NCBI RefSeq assembly: GCF_900215355.1
Contig: NZ_OBEA01000002.1
Location: 124,001 to 188,000 of the forward strand
DNA length: 64,000 nucleotides
Source: Pseudooceanicola antarcticus
GTDB lineage: Bacteria; Pseudomonadota; Alphaproteobacteria; Rhodobacterales; Rhodobacteraceae
Direction of reading: 5' to 3'
Position numbers and translations under genes: made by a program. The notes below the pieces were generated by a model. It did not search any database. It had not been told where the DNA came from and saw only the letters and a list, made by a program, of their open reading frames with translations. Positions 8,205 through 15,820 of this stretch are shown here, one piece after another. Position 1 is the first letter of the stretch. Each line of letters begins with the position of its first letter.

Positions 8205-8752
8205 GCGTAGGCCTCCACGCCGCCTTCGGCCAGCGCCTCGGGGCCGGGGTGACGATAGACATGCACCGGGGTCTCATAGCCCGGAGGGGTGGCCATGCCG
8301 TCGGGCGCGGCACCCATGCGGCGGGCCACGGCGGCGGAGCCTGCGTTGTCGGCATCGACCAGCGAGATCGCGGTGGTCCAGCCCAGCACGTCATAGGCAT
8401 GGGCGCGGGCGGCCAGAGCCGCCTCGGTGGCGTAGCCGCGGCCTTCGTGGCCCTCGAAGAGGTCCCAGCCGATCTCGGCCTCGGGCCATTCCAGCGGGTT
8501 CCACAGTCCGACCATGCCGACGGTCTCTCCGGTCTCGGTCAGGTCGACCATCCAGCGACCGTAGCCGCGCAGGGTCCAGTGGCCGATCTCGGTGGCCAGC
8601 TGACGCCAGGCCATGGCGCGGGTTTTGGGCCCGCCGACGAAGGCAGAGCGCTCGGAGGCGTAGAAGGTGACCAGCGTATCGACATCCTGGGGGTCGGGGG
8701 CGCGCAGGGTCAGCCGTTCGGTGGTCAGGGTGGGGATGGTGACTGCGGTCAT
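8201..8752 (-). CDS. GNAT N-acetyltransferase, second of four tandem copies
   Basis: A 183-residue GNAT. The visible blocks are TLTTERLTLRAPDPQD, GHWTLRGYGRWMVDL, WPEAEIGWDLFEGHEGRGYATEA and LVDADNAGSAAVARRMGA. I chose the ATG at 8752 (MTAVTIPTL), which overlaps the preceding GNAT stop by 4 bp; the frame extends upstream only as a shadow. It ends in a short acidic/alanine tail. Confidence 0.85.
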   Translation of the reverse strand: MTAVTIPTLTTERLTLRAPDPQDVDTLVTFYASERSAFVGGPKTRAMAWRQLATEIGHWTLRGYGRWMVDLTETGETVGMVGLWNPLEWPEAEIGWDLFEGHEGRGYATEAALAARAHAYDVLGWTTAISLVDADNAGSAAVARRMGAAPDGMATPPGYETPVHVYRHPGPEALAEGGVEAYA

Positions 8753-9303
8753 TGCAGGCCCTCCAGCAATTTGCGGCCCGCGACGGTGCGCGGCAGGTGA
8801 CGCCAGATCCGCATGTCGCCGGCCATCCGGTGGTGGAACATGCCCTCGGAGCGCGCGCCGAGGCGCTTGACCATGGCGATGGAGCGGTCGTTCTCGGGGT
8901 CCACGAGGCTGATGCAGGAGGCCCAGCCCTTGTCCTGGAACAGCCAGTCGAGCACGCCGCGCGCGGCTTCGGTGGCATAGCCCTTGCCCTCGGCGCCGTC
9001 GAGCAGCTGCCAGGAGAGCTCGGGCTCGGGCCAGCCGCGCGGGAACCAGGGGCCGACAAGGCCCACGTCGAGGTCGGTCTCGCGGTCGATCACCGCGAAA
9101 TGGCCGTAGCCGCGCAGGTGCCAGTGACCGATGATGGTGGCGATGGACCACCAGGCGGCTTCCTCGTCGGGGTGCTGGTCGACGAAGAGGCGGGCGCCGG
9201 GCATCAGGTAGGCGGCGACCGGGTCGAACTCGGGCGAGGCGGGGCAGACCAGGCGCAGGCGCTCTGTCTCGATGATGGGCCAGGAGGGAGCGGAGGCGAT
9301 CAT
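8749..9303 (-). CDS. GNAT N-acetyltransferase, first of four tandem copies
   Basis: A 184-residue GNAT with IIETERLRLVCPASPEFD, GHWHLRGYGHFAVID, WPEPELSWQLLDGAEGKGYATEA and LVDPENDRSIAMVKRLGA. It is the most divergent of the four (its C-terminus lacks YRHP and reads RIWRHLP). Its own Shine-Dalgarno GGGAGGA precedes the ATG, while the next three genes rely on 4-bp overlaps, so this is the entry point of the array. It starts 173 bp after ffh. Confidence 0.85.
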   Translation of the reverse strand: MIASAPSWPIIETERLRLVCPASPEFDPVAAYLMPGARLFVDQHPDEEAAWWSIATIIGHWHLRGYGHFAVIDRETDLDVGLVGPWFPRGWPEPELSWQLLDGAEGKGYATEAARGVLDWLFQDKGWASCISLVDPENDRSIAMVKRLGARSEGMFHHRMAGDMRIWRHLPRTVAGRKLLEGLQ

Positions 9304-9479
9304 GCGGCGTCCTCCCGCTTGGCGGGCCAGCCCTTGGCGCGGGAAGTGTGGGCAGGCTGGCGGTCGCAGGCACGCTCCTCATCCGTCGGCGCCGTGATGC
9401 GGGCCGGGGTCGCCGCGCGATGCGGCGCGATCATGAGCGCCGCGAAGGCGTCACAGGATATGAGGAGCTGGGCGCTCAC
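9300..9479 (-). CDS. possible 59-residue ORF between ffh and the GNAT array
   Basis: A GTG at 9479 overlaps the ffh stop (GTGA), and the frame closes at a TGA overlapping the first GNAT ATG (ATGA). The product has several cysteines and a basic C-terminal half (TSRAKGWPAKREDAA). No Shine-Dalgarno is obvious and I recognise no family. The double 4-bp overlap is the only argument that it is coding. Confidence 0.22.
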   Translation of the reverse strand: MSAQLLISCDAFAALMIAPHRAATPARITAPTDEERACDRQPAHTSRAKGWPAKREDAA

Positions 9480-10987
9480 TTCTTCTTGCCGAAACCGGAG
9501 AGGCCGGGGGGCAGGGCACCGCCGCCGAGACCGGGCAGGCCGCCGGGCATGCCACCCTTGCCGCCGAGGGCCTTGGCGGCCTGTTCCAGCTGCTTGGGGT
9601 CCATCTGCGAGGGGTCCATGCCTTCGGGCATGCCGCCCTTGCCCATCATCTGCTTCATGGCCTGTTTCATCATGCCGCCTTTGCCCATCTTGCCCATCTT
9701 CTTCATCATGTCCGCCATCTGGCGGTGCATCTTCAGAAGCTTGTTGAGGTCGCTGACCTCCTGGCCGGCACCGGCGGCGATGCGCTTCTTGCGCGAGGCC
9801 TGCAGCAGCTGCGGGTTGGCACGTTCCTTCTTGGTCATCGACTGGATCAGGGCGATCTGGCGGGTCAGCACCTTGTCGTCCATGCCGGCGGCCTGGGCCT
9901 GCTTGGCCATCTTGCCCATGCCCGGCATCATCCCCATGATGCCCTCCATGCCCCCCATCTTGAGCATCTGCTCAAGCTGCATGCGCATGTCGTTCATGTT
10001 GAACTGGCCCTTGGTGAAACGCTTCATCATGCGTTCGGCCTGTTCGGCCTCCAGCACTTCCTGCGCCTTCTCCACCAGGGCGACGATATCGCCCATGCCG
10101 AGGATGCGGCCGGCGATCCGGTCGGGCTCGAAGGTTTCGAGCGCTTCCATCTTCTCGCCCAGGCCGACGAACTTGATCGGCTTGCCGGTCACGGCCCGCA
10201 TCGAGAGCGCCGCACCGCCGCGCCCGTCGCCGTCCATACGGGTCAGGCAGACGCCGGTGATGCCGATGCGCTCGTCGAAGTTCTGCGCGGTGTGCACCGC
10301 GTCCTGGCCGGTCAGGCCATCGACCACCAGCAGCGTCTCGCGCGGGTTGGCCACGTCGCGGACCGCTTCCACCTGGGCCATCAGCTCTTCGTCGATCGAA
10401 AGACGGCCGGCGGTGTCCAGCATGTAGACGTCATAGCCGCCCAGGCCCGCCTGGGTCTTGGCGCGCTTGGCGATGGCCACGGGGTCCTCGCCCTTGACGA
10501 TGGGCAGGGTGTCGACGCCGATCTGGGTGCCGAGGATGGCCAGCTGCTCCATCGCCGCGGGACGGTTCACGTCGAGCGAGGCCATCAGGACCTTCTTGCC
10601 CTCGCGCTCCTTCAGCCGCTTGGCCAGCTTGGCGGTGGTGGTGGTCTTGCCGCCGCCCTGCAGGCCGACCATCAGGATCGGCGCGGGCGGGTTGTCGATC
10701 TTCAGCGCACCGGGCTCGCCTTCACCGGCCAGCACCGCGATCAGCTCGTCATGGACGATCTTCACGACCTGCTGGCCCGGCGTCACCGACTTGGTGACCG
10801 CCGCGCCGGTGGCCTTCTTCTCGACCGCCTTGATGAAGTTGCGCGCCACGGGCAGCGAGACGTCGGCCTCGAGCAGCGCCACGCGGACCTCGCGCAGGGC
10901 GGTCTTGACGTCATCCTCGGAGAGGGCGCCAGCCTTGGTCAGTCGGTCGAAGACGCCGGAGAGGCGTTCGGATAGATTTTCAAACAT
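9476..10987 (-). CDS. ffh: signal recognition particle protein Ffh (SRP54)
   Basis: A 503-residue GTPase that, with 4.5S RNA, targets nascent membrane proteins to FtsY. The N domain is at residues 1-90. The G domain has the P-loop GLQGGGKTT at 108-116, DTAGR and TRMDGDGRGG. The M domain, from about 300 onward, is very rich in Met and Gly (MGGMEGIMGMMPGMGK, MKQAMKQMMGKGGMPEG), longer than in E. coli (453 residues), and ends in KKK. It heads the minus-strand cluster reaching through the GNATs to rpsP. I do not see a 4.5S RNA gene nearby. Confidence 0.96.
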   Translation of the reverse strand: MFENLSERLSGVFDRLTKAGALSEDDVKTALREVRVALLEADVSLPVARNFIKAVEKKATGAAVTKSVTPGQQVVKIVHDELIAVLAGEGEPGALKIDNPPAPILMVGLQGGGKTTTTAKLAKRLKEREGKKVLMASLDVNRPAAMEQLAILGTQIGVDTLPIVKGEDPVAIAKRAKTQAGLGGYDVYMLDTAGRLSIDEELMAQVEAVRDVANPRETLLVVDGLTGQDAVHTAQNFDERIGITGVCLTRMDGDGRGGAALSMRAVTGKPIKFVGLGEKMEALETFEPDRIAGRILGMGDIVALVEKAQEVLEAEQAERMMKRFTKGQFNMNDMRMQLEQMLKMGGMEGIMGMMPGMGKMAKQAQAAGMDDKVLTRQIALIQSMTKKERANPQLLQASRKKRIAAGAGQEVSDLNKLLKMHRQMADMMKKMGKMGKGGMMKQAMKQMMGKGGMPEGMDPSQMDPKQLEQAAKALGGKGGMPGGLPGLGGGALPPGLSGFGKKK

Positions 10988-11340
10988 GCCCCGGCCCTCC
11001 TGCGGCCTTCGTGAAGTGCGTTGCCCTCCACTTGGGTGGAGGAGGTGAAAAGCTCAACCACCGGGAGGGTGGTCAGATCGGTCTGTGGTCCCGAGGCCTG
11101 CGCCGGAAGCACAAAGGTCAAGCGCACCAGTGGGCGCAACGCGCTGACTGGTGGCGATCCCCGCATAAGGCGATGGGACCGGAATCATTATGGACTCCGG
11201 GTATTGGCGGCGCGTTTACGCCCGCCCGGTGAGCGAGTCAACCCGGACGGGCGCCGGCAGGGCAGGAGACACCCGGCCGGAACCGGGCGTGCTTGCGCCC
11301 GGCAGCACGGCGCGGGACGGGGAGACCCGGCCGGCTATTG
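10988..11340. other. 353-bp intergenic region upstream of ffh
   Basis: No gene is convincing here. Two hairpins lie close to ffh: CCTCCAC/GTGGAGG (11025-11042) and ACCACC/GGTGGT (11057-11073). Both could sit in the ffh 5' leader. Near the other end, GGAGACACCCGGCCGG and GGAGACCCGGCCGG form a degenerate direct repeat (about 11265-11331), with a CCGGGCG/CGCCCGG stem-loop between them (11283-11302) that may end the small gene at 11341. No tRNA or 4.5S RNA signature was found. Confidence 0.5.
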
Positions 11341-11532
11341 TCACACGGGGGTCGCGTGACGCGGCTCTGCGGGAGCGGCGACGGGGAAGCCCATGCCGCG
11401 CAGCATCGCCATGTTGACGTTGTAGGCGGCAAGCCAGAAGGCCGTGCCGGCCATGCAGGTGTAGATGGTGGCCTGCGCCGGGGTCATGCTCAGGGCAAGA
11501 TCCGGCAGGAATACCGTTGGATACGTGGTCAT
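11341..11532 (-). CDS. 63-residue hypothetical protein with a membrane-like segment
   Basis: ATG at 11532 preceded by GAGAGGGTAGTGAG. The sequence MTTYPTVFLPDLALSMTPAQ leads into a moderately hydrophobic helix (MAGTAFWLAAYNVNMAMLRG) and a proline/alanine tail. I recognise no family. It is divergent from the LysR gene, across a 297-bp gap with an inverted repeat, so it is a candidate target of that regulator. Codon use looks like that of its neighbours. Confidence 0.55.
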   Translation of the reverse strand: MTTYPTVFLPDLALSMTPAQATIYTCMAGTAFWLAAYNVNMAMLRGMGFPVAAPAEPRHATPV

Positions 11533-11743
11533 CTCACTACCCTCTCTGGGGCCCCTCCCGAGGGCGGCCAAGCCTTGCAGCCGGACCCGGTGGCGACGCC
11601 CCGATACTGCGGCCGGAGCCGAAATGGCCCGGTCCGCGATGAGGGAAGTATAGCAGAAGACCCCTGAAACGCCTTGCGCCATGTCAAATGCGCCGGATTT
11701 GCCCGGTGGCGGAGGGTGCGTCAGAGCGGGGAGGGCCGCTCTC

Positions 11744-11769
11744 TGCGCATTCCCTGTTGCAAATGCGCA
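11744..11769. promoter_or_regulatory. inverted repeat TGCGCATT-N10-AATGCGCA, candidate LysR operator
   Basis: A perfect 8-bp dyad with a 10-bp spacer, 61-86 bp upstream of the LysR start and in the divergent gap to the small gene at 11341. A third TGCGCA half-site follows at 11804. LysR regulators usually bind a T-N11-A dyad in the divergent intergenic region, and this one has that position and geometry. It is inferred, not shown. Confidence 0.5.
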
Positions 11770-11829
11770 CGAAAGCCGCTCTGATTGCCAGGTCGCGTTA
11801 GTCTGCGCACAACTTCTGGCAGGACACAC

Positions 11830-12717
11830 ATGGATAATTGGGACGAGATCCGCACGGCCTATCAGGTGGCCCGACTGGGCACCGTATCCGGCGCCGCAGA
11901 GGTGCTGGGCGTGCACCATGCCACCGTCATCCGTCATATCGACGCGCTTGAGAAGCGCATGGGCGTGAAGCTGTTCCAGCGCCATACCCGAGGCTACACG
12001 GCGACCGAGGCCGGTCAGGACCTGCTGCGCGTGGCCCAGGCCACGGACGATCAGTTCAGCCAGCTTTCGGCCCGGATCAAGGGGCGCGGCAACGAGGTCT
12101 CGGGCGAGCTGGTGGTCACCACCATCGGCGGGCTGAGCCAGTTGCTGGTGCCGATCCTCGCCGGTTTCCAGGCCGAATACCCGGATGTGCAGCTGCGCTA
12201 CCTGACCTCCATGCGGCTCTTCCGGCTGGAATACGGCGAGGCCCATGTGGCGATCCGCGCCGGTTCGCCGCCGCAGCAGCCCGACAACGTGGTGCAGCCC
12301 TTCCTGACCCTGAGAAGCGCCATCTACGGCAGCAAGGATTACGTCGAGCGCCACGGCATGCCGAAGATCCCCGAGCGCATGGCCGGGCATCGATTCGTCG
12401 GCCTCGACGACGTGAACAGCCGTGCCCCCTGGGCGCAGTGGATGCGAGAGACCGTGCCCGCCCACCAGGTGGTCTTCCGCTCGGGCGACACGCGGGCGGT
12501 GCGCCAGGCGGTGCTTTCGGGCGTCGGCATGGGCTTCCTTGGCACCTATGAATGCACCCAGGACAACAACCTGGTCGAGGTGCATCCGCCGCTGCCCGAA
12601 TGGGAAAGCCGGCTCTGGCTGGTGACCCATATGGATCTGCACCGCACGACCAAGGTGCAGGCCTTCCTGCGCTATCTCAAGGACCATACCGAGCACCTGC
12701 GCGAGGAAGTCGAGTGA
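11830..12717 (+). CDS. LysR family transcriptional regulator
   Basis: A 295-residue protein. The N-terminal winged helix is at residues 1-62, with TVSGAAEVLGVHHATVIRHI as the helix-turn-helix and LFQRHTRGYTATEAG as the wing. The effector domain follows, from GELVVTTIGGLSQLLVP to the end. The ATG at 11830 gives the canonical length; the upstream frame extension is not needed. The last codons overlap the DMT exporter start by 4 bp (GTGA), so the two form an operon and the exporter may depend on the regulator's own promoter. Confidence 0.93.
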   Translation: MDNWDEIRTAYQVARLGTVSGAAEVLGVHHATVIRHIDALEKRMGVKLFQRHTRGYTATEAGQDLLRVAQATDDQFSQLSARIKGRGNEVSGELVVTTIGGLSQLLVPILAGFQAEYPDVQLRYLTSMRLFRLEYGEAHVAIRAGSPPQQPDNVVQPFLTLRSAIYGSKDYVERHGMPKIPERMAGHRFVGLDDVNSRAPWAQWMRETVPAHQVVFRSGDTRAVRQAVLSGVGMGFLGTYECTQDNNLVEVHPPLPEWESRLWLVTHMDLHRTTKVQAFLRYLKDHTEHLREEVE

Positions 12718-13616
12718 CAGCACTATCCCTGCGTGAGAACGCGGCGGAGGTTCGGAAGGGGCATCTGGCGATGCTGGCCTTCTCGGGCCTTGTCGCGGGA
12801 AGCTTCCCCCTTGGCTCCATGGCCTCCCAGCATGTCGATCCGGCGGCGCTCACGGCGCTGCGGCTGCTGCTGGCGGCGGTGGCGGTCGGCTCCATCGCGC
12901 TGATGCGCACGGGCATGAGTGCGGCGCAGTTCCGCGCGCCCTGGCGCTACCTGCTGCTCGGGGGGCTTTTCGGGGCCTACTTCGTGCTGATGTTCGAGGG
13001 GCTGAAGACCACGCGGCCGGTGTCCAGCGCCGCCATGTTCACCCTGGTGCCGCTGATGTCGGCGGGCTTCGGCTGGCTGCTGCTGCGCCAGATCACCACG
13101 GCGCGGATCGCGCTGGCGCTGAGCATCGGCGCAGCGGGGGCGCTCTGGGTGGTCTTCGATGGCGACCCGCAGGCTCTTCTGGCCTTCGAGATCGGCCCCG
13201 GAGAAAAGATCTACTTCTTCGGCTGCGTCGCCCATGCCATCTACACCCCGCTGGTGCCGCGCCTGAACCGCGGCGAGCCGACGCTCGTCTTCACCTTCGG
13301 CACGCTGCTGGCGGGCGCGCTGGTGGTCGGCGCCTGGGCCCTGCCCGAGATCCTCTCGACCCAGTGGCTGACCCTGCCCGCCATCGTCTGGATCACGCTG
13401 GTCTATGTTGCCATCATCGCCTCGGCGGTGACCGGCGTGCTGCTGCAGTTCGCCTCGATGCGCCTGCCGGCAGCCAAGGTCATGGCCTATACCTACCTGA
13501 CGCCCTCCTGGGTGATCCTGTGGCAGGCGGCCCTGGGCCGTGGCCTGCCGCCGGCGATCATCTTCGGTGGGGTGGCGCTGACCGTGGTGGCGCTGCTGCT
13601 GCTGCTGAAGGAATAG
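12714..13616 (+). CDS. DMT superfamily (EamA) transporter
   Basis: A 300-residue inner-membrane protein with about ten hydrophobic segments in two EamA repeats; visible signatures are LTALRLLLAAVAVG and, in the second half, AAKVMAYTYLTPSWVILWQ. It starts at GTG 12714, overlapping the LysR stop. Family members export amino acids, metabolites or drugs. The cargo is unknown. Co-transcription with a LysR regulator suggests inducible export. It is convergent with the ArsR gene, 7 bp away. Confidence 0.88.
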   Translation: MTALSLRENAAEVRKGHLAMLAFSGLVAGSFPLGSMASQHVDPAALTALRLLLAAVAVGSIALMRTGMSAAQFRAPWRYLLLGGLFGAYFVLMFEGLKTTRPVSSAAMFTLVPLMSAGFGWLLLRQITTARIALALSIGAAGALWVVFDGDPQALLAFEIGPGEKIYFFGCVAHAIYTPLVPRLNRGEPTLVFTFGTLLAGALVVGAWALPEILSTQWLTLPAIVWITLVYVAIIASAVTGVLLQFASMRLPAAKVMAYTYLTPSWVILWQAALGRGLPPAIIFGGVALTVVALLLLLKE

Positions 13617-13623
13617 CAGCGCG

Positions 13624-13995
13624 CTATTCTTCCTCGTCGTCCGAGCCGTCGTCCTCGGGGTCCGAAAGCCCAGGGTCCGACAGCTCTGACGCAAGGAAGC
13701 GCTCGAAGGCGTCGAGGTTCACCGCCTCGAACTGACCGAAGCCCTGCATCCAGATCGAGGCCTCGCGCAGGGCGTCGGGTTCCAGCTTGCACCACTTCAC
13801 CCGGCCGCGCTTCTCCTGGGTGATCAGACCGGCATTGGCCAGGATCACGAGGTGCTTGGAGACGGCGGCCAGCGACATCTCGAAGGGTTCGGCCACATCG
13901 GTGACCGCCATGTCATCTTCCAGCAGCATCGACAGGATGGCCCGACGGGTCGGGTCCGAAAGAGCTGCAAAGACCATATCGAGAGAAGGCGCCAT
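13624..13995 (-). CDS. ArsR family transcriptional regulator
   Basis: A 123-residue winged-helix repressor starting at ATG 13995 (MAPSLDMVFAALSDPTRRAIL). The helix-turn-helix is MSLAAVSKHLVILANAGL, followed by the beta-wing KRGRVKWCKLEPDAL. The usual metal-binding CVC motif of ArsR/SmtB metal sensors is absent, so it is probably of the non-metal subgroup. The C-terminus is strongly acidic (LSDPEDDGSDDEEE). Two inverted repeats upstream fit autoregulation. It is divergent from the F0 operon. Confidence 0.9.
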   Translation of the reverse strand: MAPSLDMVFAALSDPTRRAILSMLLEDDMAVTDVAEPFEMSLAAVSKHLVILANAGLITQEKRGRVKWCKLEPDALREASIWMQGFGQFEAVNLDAFERFLASELSDPGLSDPEDDGSDDEEE

Positions 13996-14039
13996 GGCCC
14001 CGGATAGGCGGGCAGGGGGAGGGTGGTCAACGCAAAAGC

Positions 14040-14055
14040 TCAACCGGGGTGTTGA
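14040..14055. promoter_or_regulatory. ArsR-type inverted repeat TCAAC-N6-GTTGA
   Basis: A perfect 5-bp dyad 45-60 bp upstream of the arsR start. Its half-site (TCAAC) is nearly repeated at 14112-14129, making a pair of candidate operators for the adjacent repressor. Confidence 0.5.
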
Positions 14056-14111
14056 ATGTCGGGCGCTGTGCAAGGGGCCGAAATGGCGCGAAAAACCCGG
14101 CTGGCGGCAAG

Positions 14112-14129
14112 CTTAACCGAAAGGTTGAG
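14112..14129. promoter_or_regulatory. second ArsR-type inverted repeat CTTAACC-N4-GGTTGAG
   Basis: A 7-bp dyad with one mismatch, 72 bp from the first site and about 185 bp upstream of atpI. If it is bound by the ArsR protein, the F0 operon could also be affected. The rest of the 318-bp arsR-atpI gap holds only the motif at 14278 and a possible -35 (TTGACT at 14256). Confidence 0.45.
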
Positions 14130-14277
14130 AATGCCTTTTGCGGCCCTGAGGCGCCTCATGTCGGCGAAACCCCTTGAAACATCACCTATCTGACAGGGGT
14201 AAATTCGCCTGTTAACAATGGCTTGGGTCGGCCACGGCTGCGCATTCACGAAGCGTTGACTCGGGCCCCCTGCACCC

Positions 14278-14294
14278 TTAGCAAAGCGCTAACC
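14278..14294. promoter_or_regulatory. TTAGC/GCTAA dyad with GCGCTAACC core, shared with the pckA promoter
   Basis: Reads TTAGCAAAGCGCTAACC, 20 bp before the atpI start. The GCGCTAACC core is exact on the other strand at 43749-43761 upstream of pckA, and with one inserted A at 43768-43781. GTTAGCGC-type sequences fit LacI-family operators. Established knowledge: in Rhodobacter sphaeroides the LacI-family regulator CceR activates F1F0 ATPase and gluconeogenesis genes. The link is inference. The site lies unusually close to the start codon for an activator. Confidence 0.4.
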
Positions 14295-14313
14295 AACGCG
14301 GGATCTCTCTGCC

Positions 14314-14649
14314 ATGCCCGACACCGACCACCGCAGCAAACTGGCCGCTCTCGAGGCCCGGATCGCCGCGGCCAAGGCGGGTGGCACGAAGCAGGGGCAC
14401 GCGCATGGACAGGAACATTACTCCGCCGCGCAAGTCGGTTGGAGGATGGTGACGGAGCTGGTGGCGGGACTGCTGCTGGGTTTCGGGATCGGGTTCGGGC
14501 TGGATTGGCTTTTCGGTATCCAGCCGGTGATGATGATCCTCTTCACCCTCCTCGGCTTCGTGGCCGGAGTTAAGACGATGCTCCGCTCCGCTCAGGAGCT
14601 GCAGGAAAAACCATCCGGCCCAGGTGCCGGGGACGATGACGAGGGATAA
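14314..14649 (+). CDS. atpI: ATP synthase protein I (AtpI)
   Basis: A 111-residue protein. A hydrophilic N-terminus with His-rich stretch ([10 protein letters not shown]) is followed by two membrane helices ([22 protein letters not shown] and [19 protein letters not shown]) and an acidic tail. AtpI is thought to help c-ring assembly or Mg2+ supply; it is not a structural subunit of the enzyme. It leads the F0 operon, 2 bp before atpB. Confidence 0.9.
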   Translation: MPDTDHRSKLAALEARIAAAKAGGTKQGHAHGQEHYSAAQVGWRMVTELVAGLLLGFGIGFGLDWLFGIQPVMMILFTLLGFVAGVKTMLRSAQELQEKPSGPGAGDDDEG

Positions 14650-14651
14650 GC

Positions 14652-15413
14652 ATGGCGACTGAAGCGCACGGTGCAGAAGAAGGTTCCAGCCTGGTCTTCC
14701 ATCCGATGGACCAGTTCATCGTGAAGCCGCTCTTCGGTGGGACCGAGGTGCATTGGTACACGATCACCAACGTGACCCTGTGGATGGCGCTGACGATCGT
14801 CGCCGTCCTGGCCCTGATGGTGCTGGGCACCTCGGGCAAGAAGCAGGTTCCCTCGCGTGGTCAGTCGATGGCGGAAATGGCCTACGGCTTCGTCTACAAG
14901 ATGGTGGAAGACGTGTCCGGCAAGGACGGTCTGCGTTACTTCCCCTACATCTTCACGCTTTTCATGTTCATCGTCTTCGCCAACGTGCTTGGCCTGCTGC
15001 CGATGTCCTTCACCACGACCTCGCATTTCGCGGTCACCGTGGTGCTGGCGCTGGCGGTGTTCCTGGGCGTGACCATCCTGGGCTTCGTGCTTCACGGCAC
15101 CCACTTCCTCGGCCTGTTCTGGGTCAGCTCGGCCCCCGGCCCGCTGCGTCCCGTCCTGGCCGTGATCGAGATCATTTCCTACTTCGTGCGCCCCGTCAGC
15201 CATTCCATTCGTCTGGCCGGCAACGTCATGGCAGGCCACGCGGTGATCAAGGTCTTCGCAGGTTTCGCAGCGATCGCGGCGGTCTCGCCGGTGTCGATCC
15301 TGGCCATCGTCGGCATGTACGGTCTTGAGGTCCTGGTGGCCTTCATCCAGGCCTACGTGTTCACGATCCTGACCTGCGTCTACCTGAAAGACGCGCTGCA
15401 TCCGGCGCACTGA
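14652..15413 (+). CDS. atpB: F0 ATP synthase subunit a
   Basis: A 253-residue integral membrane protein providing the proton half-channels. The essential arginine lies in [14 protein letters not shown], within [13 protein letters not shown]-terminal [21 protein letters not shown] is the conserved last helix, carrying the glutamine opposite that arginine. The start follows GGGATAAGC. A 77-bp gap with a good Shine-Dalgarno (AAGGAGAAAACG) separates it from atpE. Confidence 0.96.
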   Translation: MATEAHGAEEGSSLVFHPMDQFIVKPLFGGTEVHWYTITNVTLWMALTIVAVLALMVLGTSGKKQVPSRGQSMAEMAYGFVYKMVEDVSGKDGLRYFPYIFTLFMFIVFANVLGLLPMSFTTTSHFAVTVVLALAVFLGVTILGFVLHGTHFLGLFWVSSAPGPLRPVLAVIEIISYFVRPVSHSIRLAGNVMAGHAVIKVFAGFAAIAAVSPVSILAIVGMYGLEVLVAFIQAYVFTILTCVYLKDALHPAH

Positions 15414-15490
15414 GTTTCGAATACCCGCGGGGTGGGATCCTCCTCCTCGCGGACCCTATCCAGCCAATTCCAACGTAAGGAGAAAACGAG

Positions 15491-15727
15491 ATGGAAGGCG
15501 ATATCGCAGAACTGGGCAAGTACATCGGTGTTGGTCTGACCGCCATCGGCATGGGCGGCGCAGCCATGGGTGTGGGCAACGTGGCAGGCAACTTCCTGTC
15601 CGGCGCGCTCCGCAACCCCTCCGCAGCAGCCAGCCAGACCGCCACGCTGTTCATCGGCATGGCCTTCGCAGAAGCCCTGGGGATCTTCTCGTTCCTCGTC
15701 GCTCTGCTGCTGATGTTCGCCGTCTAA
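15491..15727 (+). CDS. atpE: F0 ATP synthase subunit c
   Basis: A 78-residue hairpin protein that forms the rotor ring. Two helices surround the polar loop RNP (residues 41-44), and the proton-carrying carboxylate is E61 ([11 protein letters not shown]). The [14 protein letters not shown] run in helix 1 gives the glycine packing motif. Many copies per enzyme are needed; a strong ribosome-binding site upstream and the hairpin downstream fit raised expression. Confidence 0.97.
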   Translation: MEGDIAELGKYIGVGLTAIGMGGAAMGVGNVAGNFLSGALRNPSAAASQTATLFIGMAFAEALGIFSFLVALLLMFAV

Positions 15728-15752
15728 GACTGCCGGAACAGATCCTTACGCG

Positions 15753-15778
15753 CGGGTGGGTCCTTTTGGGCTCACCCG
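15753..15778 (+). other. hairpin between atpE and atpX
   Basis: An 11-bp stem with two wobbles (CGGGTGGGTCC/GGGCTCACCCG) and a TTTT loop. It lies 25 bp after the subunit c stop. No T-tract follows, so it is more likely a 3' stabiliser of the atpE segment, matching the high stoichiometry of c, than a terminator. Confidence 0.5.
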
Positions 15779-15820
15779 TGGTAACTTGACTACAGATCCA
15801 GTTCCCGGGAGTTCGCAGAG

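Noticed and set aside
10988-11340. 4.5S RNA near ffh
   Set aside because: A GGAAGCA word exists at about 11105, but the conserved GGTCCGGAAGGAAGCAGCC core is absent.
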